Below are positions 19,077-27,262 of a stretch of 64,000 bases of DNA, piece after piece. The translations under genes and the position numbers were made by a program. The number at the start of each line of letters is the position of its first letter. Within the stretch, counting starts at the first letter, position 1. The notes under the pieces were generated by a model. That model had not been told where the DNA came from, made no database searches, and saw only the letters and a list, made by a program, of their open reading frames with translations. Source of the stretch: Drosophila persimilis (taxonomy: Eukaryota; Arthropoda; Insecta; Diptera; Drosophilidae). Location: contig NW_020825523.1 in NCBI RefSeq assembly GCF_003286085.1, forward strand, positions 79,741 through 143,740, read 5' to 3'.

Positions 19077-21872
19077 ATGGTCCATAATATGAATAGACTT
19101 CCAACGAATAGTAGGATATTGATTCGTACGCTGGCTAAGCAAAAAGATGGCATAAATATTTGTCATATAAATGCTCAGAGTCTGTATGGTAAGATTGATG
19201 AGTTCCGATATATGTTTGAACAATCGAATGTTGATGTAGTTTGTGTTTCGGAAACGTGGTTCATGCCGCATCTATGTGATAATGTTATTTTGTGTACCGG
19301 ATTTGATCTATACCGATCTGATCGGGAAGGAAATGGTGGGGGTGTTGCTGTATACATAAACAAGAAACTCAAATCCAAATTAATATGCAAGCACCCTCCA
19401 GAAAGTGCAATAGAATACCTTTTTATAGAATTATCGGCCTCTAACAGTTCTCTTAAATTACTATTGGGCTGTCTGTACAGACCACACCGCAATACAATCT
19501 ACCAACAAGTAATTGATGCAATTTCAGACCTATCTATAAGCTATACTGACGTAATTATAATCGGGGATCTAAACAGCAATATACTGAAGGAACGACATAT
19601 GGAGTCAGCGATGGCATCGTTAGGCTTGCATCTAGTCAATAATAGTAGACCAACACATTTCTCAAACACTGCAAGTACATTATTGGACCTTTGTTTTGTC
19701 AATGATAAAGAAAAAATCGTTCTTTATGATCAGTTATCTGTCCCAACATTTTCCAGACACGACCTACTTTTCCTGACTTATGATTTTAATTGTAAAAAGA
19801 TTGACGACGACATATGGTACCGAAATTTTAAGAGCATTGACATTACCAAACTTAATGACGAATTCAATACATATGACTGGAATATAATATTTGGCATGGA
19901 TGATGTTAATTCTCAAGTAGAACAACTACGAGCTCACATAACATGTCTTTATGAAAAATTCGTACCACTGCGTAAATTAAAGATTGCACAAAAGAAAAAT
20001 CCATGGTTCAATCAATGTATTGCACACAATATATCATTAAGGGACAAAGCATATAACAAATGGAAACGCTACAGAACGTCTGTTCAGTATCAAGAATTTA
20101 AAACTTTAAGGAAAAAAACCAACCTATTAATACTGACAGCTAAAAAATCTTTTTATTCTGTAAGGTTTCAAAGTGCAATATTAACAAGAAGGACATGGAG
20201 GGAGCTCAAAGACTTGGGAATAGGGAAGAGGACAAATAACACCAAAATTGATGTAGACATAGATGAATTAAATAGAAAATTTGTGATAAACGGGGTACCT
20301 GAAGTAGCATATAATCATTATCTTGACAATATACCGAATAGTTCCTGTGATAATAACTTTAGCTTCATGTGTGCCAGTCAGTGTGATGTCCTTGAATCTG
20401 TGCTTAAAATTAAGTCAAATGCAATCGGACTGGATGAAATACATCCAAAATTTCTAAAAATCTTACTTCCAAAAATATTACCACATGTGACTTATATTTG
20501 CAATACTGTCTTAACAAAATCAATATTTCCAAGTACATGGAAGCTTGCGAAAATAACACCGGTCCCTAAAGGAAAAAATGAATATAGACCTATATCAATT
20601 CTATCGTTTTTGTCAAAAGTCCTTGAACAATTAATGTCACAACAAATTCAAACTTTTCTAGATAACAATGCACTACTAAGTGACAAACAGTCAGGTTACA
20701 GAAGACAAAGAAGCTGTACTACGGCAATAGTAAATATAACGGAAGACATTAGATTAACACAAGATGAAGGAAATGTGACGCTATTAGTACTACTTGACTT
20801 CAGTAAAGCATTTGACACGGTTAACCACGAAATCTTATTAAGTAAATTAGTTAACTTTTTCAATTTTAGTAAGGTAGCTATAAAGCTATTAAAATCGTAT
20901 TTAACGGATAGAAGACAGGTAGTGGTAAGTGGAAGTAGAATTTCTTCAATGATGAGCACTGCACGTGGTGTGGCTCAAGGTTCAGTTCTTGGGCCGCTTT
21001 TGTTCTCATTATATGTGAATGACCTGCCAGACGTCCTGTTAAATTGTAAAAGTCATATGTATGCGGATGACGTCCAAATGTATGTCAGTCGTCCATTGAG
21101 TAAAATTGATGAGTGTATAAGTGTGTGTAACAGTGATTTGCTCAATGTGAGTAGCTGGGCGAAGCGTAATGGTCTGGCACTTAATCCAGATAAATGTAAA
21201 TGTGTAATTATATACAAGAAGCAACTAAATACGATGGCCTATCCAAAACTTGAAATTGAAGGAAAACAAATTAATTACGTAGATCAGGTGGAAAACTTAG
21301 GATTAACATTTAACAATACGCTTTCTTGGAGTAGCCAAGTAGTGAAAGCTACTGGTAGAACATATAGTCTACTAAGAAAACTCGCACCAACACAAAAATA
21401 CCTGCCAGATAAACTCAAACTAATGATAGCTAAGACATATTTGACACCCACCTTATTCTATGGTATTGAAATATTTGGAAATTGTGACGCTGAATCTAAA
21501 AAAAAACTAAAAGTAACATTTAACAACATTGCCCGCTACATATATAATAAGAGACGAACCGATCATATCTCAATCTTAGCAAGACAAATATTCAAAATGG
21601 ATTTAAAGACATGGATAGGGTACAGAACAATTATTTTTCTACATCGAATAATCTATACCAGACAGCCGAGCTACTTATATGATAAATTAACCTTTGCTTC
21701 ATCAAATAGAACGTTGAATCTGGTAACCATAAAGTACAAACTTGCCAATTCAGGAAAACAATTTTTAACAAATGCTATTCGGTTATGGAATGAGTTACCT
21801 TTCAATATTAAAAATATTAGTAGAGCAACGCAATTTGGGGATAAACTAGAAAAACACTTGATAAACCCATAA
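19077..21872 (+). CDS. LINE ORF2: endonuclease and reverse transcriptase, intact
   Basis: A 931-residue frame without stops. The N-terminal 230 residues form an APE-type endonuclease (HINAQSL, VSETWF, GDLNSN, SRHDLLF) that would nick target DNA. RT spans about 450-770 with LLDFSKAFDTVNH, GVAQGSVLGPLLF and YADD near residue 662. The C-terminus is the usual thumb-like extension without RNase H. The ATG at 19077 is followed by an alternative at 19089. It is the only uninterrupted LINE ORF2 in the window, so it may still code for an active enzyme, although its own ORF1 is broken. Confidence 0.92.
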   Translation: MVHNMNRLPTNSRILIRTLAKQKDGINICHINAQSLYGKIDEFRYMFEQSNVDVVCVSETWFMPHLCDNVILCTGFDLYRSDREGNGGGVAVYINKKLKSKLICKHPPESAIEYLFIELSASNSSLKLLLGCLYRPHRNTIYQQVIDAISDLSISYTDVIIIGDLNSNILKERHMESAMASLGLHLVNNSRPTHFSNTASTLLDLCFVNDKEKIVLYDQLSVPTFSRHDLLFLTYDFNCKKIDDDIWYRNFKSIDITKLNDEFNTYDWNIIFGMDDVNSQVEQLRAHITCLYEKFVPLRKLKIAQKKNPWFNQCIAHNISLRDKAYNKWKRYRTSVQYQEFKTLRKKTNLLILTAKKSFYSVRFQSAILTRRTWRELKDLGIGKRTNNTKIDVDIDELNRKFVINGVPEVAYNHYLDNIPNSSCDNNFSFMCASQCDVLESVLKIKSNAIGLDEIHPKFLKILLPKILPHVTYICNTVLTKSIFPSTWKLAKITPVPKGKNEYRPISILSFLSKVLEQLMSQQIQTFLDNNALLSDKQSGYRRQRSCTTAIVNITEDIRLTQDEGNVTLLVLLDFSKAFDTVNHEILLSKLVNFFNFSKVAIKLLKSYLTDRRQVVVSGSRISSMMSTARGVAQGSVLGPLLFSLYVNDLPDVLLNCKSHMYADDVQMYVSRPLSKIDECISVCNSDLLNVSSWAKRNGLALNPDKCKCVIIYKKQLNTMAYPKLEIEGKQINYVDQVENLGLTFNNTLSWSSQVVKATGRTYSLLRKLAPTQKYLPDKLKLMIAKTYLTPTLFYGIEIFGNCDAESKKKLKVTFNNIARYIYNKRRTDHISILARQIFKMDLKTWIGYRTIIFLHRIIYTRQPSYLYDKLTFASSNRTLNLVTIKYKLANSGKQFLTNAIRLWNELPFNIKNISRATQFGDKLEKHLINP

Positions 21873-22239
21873 AAAAAAAAAAAAAATAAATAAATAAATA
21901 AATAAAAATAAATAAATAAGTAAATAAAAATAAATAATAAAAATAATAATAATAATAAAAAATAATAATAAAAAAAAATAAATAAATAAATAAATAAAAA
22001 AAAAATAAAATAGGAAAAAAACAAAAAAAAAAAAAATTAGAATTAGTATTAGTATTAATAATACAAATATTAGTCATAATAATAAAAATATTAGTCATAC
22101 CAAAAATGTTAGAATAAGAAAATCATTCTGCTTAAAGCATACAACTACATACATATGTGAACTCCATGTGACTAGCGCTTTAACATAAAGTAGGAATACT
22201 GTTGCGTTAGGAATATATATACAAATAAATAAATACAAA
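21873..22239 (+). repeat. A/T-rich 3' tail of the CR1-like LINE
   Basis: After the stop come long runs of A and TAAA, TAA and similar units to about 22036, then 200 bp of unique sequence and a second short tail (AAATAAATAAATACAAA) that abuts the target-site duplication. The inner run is probably an expanded internal microsatellite, and the outer one the true 3' end. Confidence 0.75.
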
Positions 22240-22535
22240 TACTCGATATGTCGCAGCGTGCGTACTCTACTTCCGGATCGCGAATCCCTCAATGGACTGG
22301 AACCGTACTATTTCCTCGCGATGCCGGACGTTTTGTTTGTTTTTCTTGTGCGCGTCTGGTCTTCCCTACCGCCCTCCGCTGGCGCGACCGCCTTCCGCCT
22401 GCCCTCTGGATGCTTCGGATAAGTTTTTCTCCCGCTTTGCCGCCCTCCGCCGCCTTCATTCAAGCTTCCCCGATGCCCCGCCGTTCCTCGGCCGCCAGGT
22501 AAGACCGTGTTTTTTTTTCATAATATTTTTTTTTT

Positions 22536-23641
22536 TTATACCCGATACTCAAAATGAGTATTGGGGTATATTAGATTTGTGGTAAAAGTGGATGTGTGTA
22601 ACGTCCAGAAGGAATCGTTTCCGACCCTATAAAGTATATATATTCTTGATCAGCATCAATAGCCGAGTCGATTGAGCCCTGTCTGTCTGTCCGTCCGTCC
22701 GTCTGTCCGTCTGTCCGTCCCCTTCAGCGCCTAATGCTCAAAGACTATAAGAGCTAGAGCAACGATGTTTTGGATCCAGACTTCTGTGATATGTCACTGC
22801 TCCAAAAATATTTCAAAACTTTGCCCCGCCCACTTCCGCCCCCACAAAGGGCGAAAATCTGTGGCATCCACAATTTCGACGATACGAGAAAACTAAAAAC
22901 GCAGAATCGTAGAAGATGACTATATGTTCTAGAGTGCAAAATCTGAACCAGATCGTATAATTATTACAGCCAGAATCACGAAAACAATTTCACTCTTTCT
23001 CGCTCTGTCTCACTCTAACACACAGGTTTCATGGTCGGTTTTGCCAATTGCAAAATATGAGTTCAAGGATCTCAGAACCTATAAAAGCCAGAGCAACCAA
23101 ATTTGGTATCCACACTCCTGTGATATCGGACCTTGACCGTTTCCTGTCCAAATTTCGCCACACCCCCTTCCGCCCCCGCAAAGGACGAAAATCTGAGGCA
23201 ACCACAAATCTCAGAGACTATTAAGGCTAGAGTAACCAAATTTGGTGCACACACTCCTTTAAGATGTCACTATAAAACGTATATCTCAGAATTTCGCCCC
23301 ACCCCCATCCGCCCCCATAAAGGACGAAAATCTGTTGCATCCACAATATTGCAGATTTGAGAAAACTAAAAACGCAGAATCATAGATAATGACCATATCT
23401 ATTAGATTGCTGAATCTGGATCAGATCAGACCATTTTTTTAGCCAAAAGGAACAAATCAATTTGCAGTGGCTACGCAGCGCCCGACGTCACGCACAGACT
23501 GATTTTCTGTCTCTCTCGCACGCACTCTTTGTCGTGTCGTTAAATATTAGCGGCGTCTGCCGGAGGAGAGCCATACTGACTTAGTATCGGGTATAACCGT
23601 AGAGTTGCGGTGTCCGCAGCAACTCACAACGTTCCCCCTCG
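22536..23641 (+). mobile_element. INE-1/DINE-type repeat (Helentron-like), full-length copy 1
   Basis: The copy is 1106 bp, the same length as those at 37195 and 46960. It starts TTATACCCGATAC; the inverse GTATCGGGTATAA lies at 23584-23596. Near the start is a small palindrome (ATACTCAAAATGAGTAT). The 3' end has a hairpin (GAGTTGCGG at 23602-23610 with 23614-23625) and stops at CCCCCTCG. The TATTCTTGATCAGCATCAAT block and the (GTCC/GTCT)n run near 22680-22720 are as in INE-1. It has no coding sequence. Three diverged internal repeats lie near 22738, 23065 and 23195. Confidence 0.8.
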
Positions 23642-23711
23642 TTTTTTTTATTGTTTTCGTTTTCCGTTGCTTCCCTTTTTTTCACTCCTCTTCTCTACTC
23701 TTCTCACCTCC

Positions 23712-25616
23712 TCAGTACTCAGCCCGGAATACCTCCTGCCGATCGGTGGACACCAACAGCCGGTACCGGACGCCACCGTCGTTGACCAGGCGCTTCACCC
23801 TCCTTGAGGTTGGCTTTATCCGCGCGAGGGAGCGCGTGACGACGGCCGGCCACTCCTCGCGGTTGACGGGCCGCCACCGTGCGGTCCTCTCTCCCATGGC
23901 TCAGGTGAGTGGCGTTCCGCTGCCTCGTCCTTCTCCGCTTCCGCCGTTGCTCCCGCGCCGTCACCCGCTTCGCCGTCGGTCGCCGCCTCGACTACGGGTA
24001 CCGCCGCAGGGCCCTCCGCCGACAGTGATGCTGTCGCGTTCGCTGTACCCTCCGTCTCGCCCTCTTCGGCCGTGGGTGCTGCCGCTGGGCCTGTCGACCC
24101 CTGTGGCCGTGCCCGCCGCCTCGGGTCCCGCTCGTCACTGGCGCGTGGTGCCTCTTTCCACAGTCGCGCCTCCCCCGGCTCTTGCCCGGGCTGCTGAGGC
24201 GCGGGCCCCGAGGCCCACGATATGTGCAGCGTTTGCACGTGCCACAACATGCCGTCTCTTACCGCGGAGCGCACCTCCTGCGAGACGAACGGCCCAATGG
24301 CGGCTCCCTGTGGCCCGTGCCAGTGCTGCTGCTGCTGCTGATGCTGCTGCTGCTGACGCTGCTGCTGCGGCTGCTGCCGCAGCTGCTGATCCCCTTGGCC
24401 GCGCGCGTTGTCGTCCGGCGGCCGACTCTGAAGCGGCTCTTCCTCTGCCCCCGGTGACGGTGGGGCCTGCGGCCGTGGCTCCTCCTCGGACTCGACGTAT
24501 TCAGGGGGTGGCTGCCAAAGCTCTTAATCCTCCACCTCGGCTCGTCGTAGCCTCTCCTGCCACTCCTCTTCGGGCGACTGGACTCGGGCCGCCTTCGGCG
24601 CTGGTGGGCACTCCGCCTCCTCCTCATCGCTGGAGATCACCGCCAGCCCGCCTGCCGCGCCCTCCGCCCGCGTCGCCCTTGCCTTCTCCGCTTCCGTACG
24701 CAGACGCGCCCTCTCCTTTTGCTCCGCTGCGTTCATCTTGCTAATGCACCTCCATTGGTGCGCGACGTCTCGTTTGTGGCGCTCCGCCTCCGCTTCTTGC
24801 GCCTCCTTCTCGGCCTCCTGCGTGGCCTTCAGCCTCTTTGCCAGCGCCAGGGCGTCCTCCCACACACGCCGTTGCCTCCGCTCCTCCGTCGCCGCGGCCT
24901 GCGCGAACCGCCGGTGCCATTCCGCGAGGCGTCGTGCCTCAGCGGCCGCGTTGTCTTCCGTGGCGTCAGCCGGCGTTGCCTGCGGCTCCTTGACCGCGGT
25001 TTCGATCGGCGTTGGCTGCCGCTCCTCGACCTGTGGGTCTGTCAGTCGCTGATCCCTTTGCCGCGCCGTCGACCTCCCCCTTGTGCGTGCCGACGACTCC
25101 TCTTCCCTGGCCGTACGCGTCGACCGGGTGGACGCCCGCTTCGAGGCCCTCTCACTGGGCTCCTCCTTCCGCGTTGTGCGCCCCCTCCTTCCTCTCTCAG
25201 GCCGCTCCTCGCGCTTGCTGGTCCGGGGCTCCTCGCGCTTGCCGGTGTGGGGCTCCTCGCGCTTGCTGATGCGAGGCTCCTCGCGTCTGCTGGTCCGGTG
25301 CTCCTCGCGCCTACTGGTCCGGTGCTCTTCGCGCTCGCCGGCGTGGGGCTCCTCGCGCTTGCTGGTGCGGGGCTCCTTGCGTCTGCTGGTCCGGGGCTCC
25401 TCTCGTCGGCTGGTCGGGGGCTCCTCGCGCTTCGCCTCTTGTGCGCGTTTTCTCCGCGGTGCCGGCTCCCAGCTCACCAACTCCAGATCGCTTCCTGCAT
25501 CGGTGTACCCCGGCGATACCACCGGGGACATCGTCGGTCCCGTGGATCCCGCGGTCGACACCAGCGGTGAGGCCAATAGCTGCAGCTCCGGGGACCTACT
25601 CCCCCTACCTACTCGT
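23712..25616 (-). pseudogene. ORF3 of element B, inverted copy in module X1 (broken)
   Basis: Minus-strand copy of the protein described at 38371-40286. Here a stop near 24523 (a two-base change) splits the frame after about 367 codons; the second part runs to 23816 and a C-terminal piece in another frame reaches 23712. The start is displaced: a minus-strand ATG at 25627-25625 lies in plus-strand R-U5 sequence, so it is not native. Product unknown. Confidence 0.75.
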
Positions 25617-25724
25617 CGGGGCAACATATAAATATTGTTGCAGCGAGCCTACCGACCGCTGAGCCAGCCCAGCTGCATCAGACGGAGAAGAACGGTTCGT
25701 TACAACTGGCGCCCAACGTGGGGC
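25617..25724 (+). repeat. R-U5 end of the B LTR with tRNA-Lys primer-binding site (X1)
   Basis: Bases 25617-25704 match the end of the B LTR (GGGGCAACATATAAATATTG ... GTTACA). After AC, the 18 bases TGGCGCCCAACGTGGGGC (25707-25724) are the complement of the 3' end of tRNA-Lys, the known primer of Osvaldo/Ulysses-type elements. U3 is missing; upstream lies inverted ORF3. Confidence 0.9.
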
Positions 25725-25779
25725 ACGAACCCACGACCCTGAGATTAAGAGTCTCATGCTCTACCGACTGAGCTAGCCG
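25707..25779 (-). tRNA. tRNA-Lys(CTT) primer copy with CCA, not a normal gene (X1)
   Basis: The minus strand reads as tRNA-Lys with anticodon CTT, from position 4 to the CCA end, lacking only the first bases. D, anticodon and T stems all pair. An encoded CCA and its place as an extension of the primer-binding site show that it is a reverse-transcribed primer. Position 58 is T, not the near-invariant A (plus-strand A at 25725), exactly the first base beyond the 18-nt primer site. The sequence then enters pol (GAAGGGTTTG) over a GCCG microhomology. Confidence 0.9.
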
Positions 25780-26005
25780 AAGGGTTTGCGGCAAAACTGG
25801 CCCCGAAATACGACGGTCCCTACACCATAGTGGATTTCGTGTCCCCGGTCATTTGTAAATTGAAGAAGGACAGCGAGAAACGGACGCGGACCGCCCATAT
25901 AGGGGACCTGAAGCCACAACCCGGGGAAGGAACCCCTGAAACAGGCCCTGGAACCGAAGCGTAGACGACGCACAAGGAGGGGCAACGAGCAAGGCATACG
26001 GAGAG
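25776..26005 (+). pseudogene. 3' end of element B pol (fragment, X1)
   Basis: It matches the last 63 codons of pol (AEGFAAKLAP..., the GPY module) with the stop at 25962-25964, plus about 40 bp of 3' flank. It then joins gag near 26005 (GGAGAGG|AACCGG). It is an out-of-place piece between the tRNA copy and gag. Confidence 0.85.
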
Positions 26006-26041
26006 GAACCGGAGTATGCGGACGCGCTCGAGGCCTGGGAG

Positions 26042-27262
26042 ATGAAGGCGGGAGGAGCCGTGACCGCGGCCCAGATGGAGGACGGGGCGGATCCATACGA
26101 GCGCCTGACGCTGCCGGCGAGTGCGGAGCAAGTAACGCTGCGGAGACGGCCGTCCGAGACCCAAGAGGAGCTCATCGCGAGCCTGGCGGTCCCGGTGAAA
26201 AGCCGGTCGCCTAGCCGACCGCGGGCAGAGAGTGGGGAGAGGCCCACCCGGCCAGCACAGTCGGAGCAAGGGAGCGCGAGAAACCCACAGAGGGAGGAAG
26301 AAGGGAGAGCAGGGGAGGATCATCGACGGGGACTCGAAGAACAAACCACGAGACCGTCCAGTTCGAGTTTTGCCCACGTCGCCAAGCAGGTCAGGGAGTG
26401 GTCGTTTCGGTTCGACGGAACGGCGAAACCACTCGAGTTCCTGGAACAGATCGAGTGGTCAGCCGACATGTACGGGCTGGAGTTGAATTTAATTCCGCGA
26501 GCCATGCCTGAGCTGCTAAAGGGTCGGGCGCTCATGTGGTTTGTAGCCAACAACAGGCAGTGGCAGACATGGAACGCATTTGCGCGTAGCTTCCAAGCAT
26601 ACTTCCTGCCGAGGGGGTATTTTGAAAAATTACTCCAGGAGGTGAGGTTGAGGAAGCAAAGATGGGGAGAGCCATTCAAGGACTACATGGTGGAGATGCA
26701 GACCCTCATGCGGCCACTAAAATGCACGCCCGAAGAGCAGTTGGAGCTCATTAGAGACAACAGCATGCCAGATTTGAGGGTGTTCATCCGGCCACATAGG
26801 TTCAGAGACCTGGACCACATGATGACGCTGGCCGACGAGTTTGAGGCTCTGGAGAGGGATCGGCTGGAGTTCCAACGAGAGTGTCCGGCGAGCAAAGCAA
26901 AAGCAAATAATCCGTTCGCCCGTCCGACAGTAACGGAGATATGTCGCCGCTGCCAGGGCGAAACGGCAGCCAGCTCTGATTCGACAGGGGAAAAAAGGCC
27001 GGTCCCAACGCGGCGGGACGACCAAACGAACACGAACATAGAGGCGGGGTTCGTGAAAAACCCAGCCCAGGCGTGTCGACGATGCGGGAGTGACCGCCAT
27101 TGGGCACAAGCATGCAATGGCCGACCTATAACATTCTGCTGGAGGTGCGGCAAGGTAGGGGCCCCGACATGGCAGTGCTGCCCGAAAGCGGGAAACGCCC
27201 CGCGACCCAAGCCGCGGAGGGCCGTGCCAGGGTCGCAAGACGAAGCCCCCCAAAGCTCGTAG
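26042..27262 (+). CDS. gag: Gag of element B, copy X1 (N-terminus uncertain)
   Basis: A 406-residue frame. It is open upstream to the junction near 26005, so the native start is probably lost and the ATG at 26042 is internal. Residues about 115-260 match a Ty3/gypsy capsid domain (WFVANNRQWQTWNAFARSF). Near 300 is a degenerate C-x2-C. A C-x2-C-x4-H-x4-C knuckle (CRRCGSDRHWAQAC) starts at residue 345, and a second, histidine-less cluster starts at 366. Gag would form the particle and bind RNA. Pol starts in the -1 frame within the last 160 bp. Confidence 0.88.
   Translation: MKAGGAVTAAQMEDGADPYERLTLPASAEQVTLRRRPSETQEELIASLAVPVKSRSPSRPRAESGERPTRPAQSEQGSARNPQREEEGRAGEDHRRGLEEQTTRPSSSSFAHVAKQVREWSFRFDGTAKPLEFLEQIEWSADMYGLELNLIPRAMPELLKGRALMWFVANNRQWQTWNAFARSFQAYFLPRGYFEKLLQEVRLRKQRWGEPFKDYMVEMQTLMRPLKCTPEEQLELIRDNSMPDLRVFIRPHRFRDLDHMMTLADEFEALERDRLEFQRECPASKAKANNPFARPTVTEICRRCQGETAASSDSTGEKRPVPTRRDDQTNTNIEAGFVKNPAQACRRCGSDRHWAQACNGRPITFCWRCGKVGAPTWQCCPKAGNAPRPKPRRAVPGSQDEAPQSS

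Larger units (their letters stand above)
18650..22239 (+). mobile_element. CR1-like LINE inserted in the 3' UTR of element B
   Basis: The insertion is bounded by an 8-bp target-site duplication, TACTCGAT at 18642-18649 and 22240-22247. It contains the end of ORF1, a whole ORF2 and an A/T-rich tail. The 5' end is truncated within ORF1, as usual for target-primed reverse transcription. The clade is inferred from the ORF1 type and the lack of RNase H. Confidence 0.85.
17290..25616 (-). mobile_element. Ty3/gypsy element B, 3' part in minus orientation, with nested insertions
   Basis: Read on the minus strand it runs from ORF3 (25.6-23.7 kb) through a 3' UTR and polypurine tract to the 3' LTR ending at 17290. 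The 3' UTR is split by an INE copy (22536-23641) and by a CR1-like LINE (18650-22239). The LTR sits inside the BEL LTR. gag and pol of this copy are absent: at 25616 the sequence switches to plus-strand R-U5. Confidence 0.8.

Noticed and set aside
23605..24744. Plus-strand ORF of 379 codons (and its copy at 38264)
   Set aside because: Pro/Ala/Arg-rich composition typical of the antisense of a GC-rich coding region; starts in INE tail sequence.
24719..25570. Long plus-strand ORF opposite ORF3 (and its copy at 39378-40229)
   Set aside because: Leucine/arginine-rich low-complexity shadow of the repeat-coding ORF3 on the minus strand.
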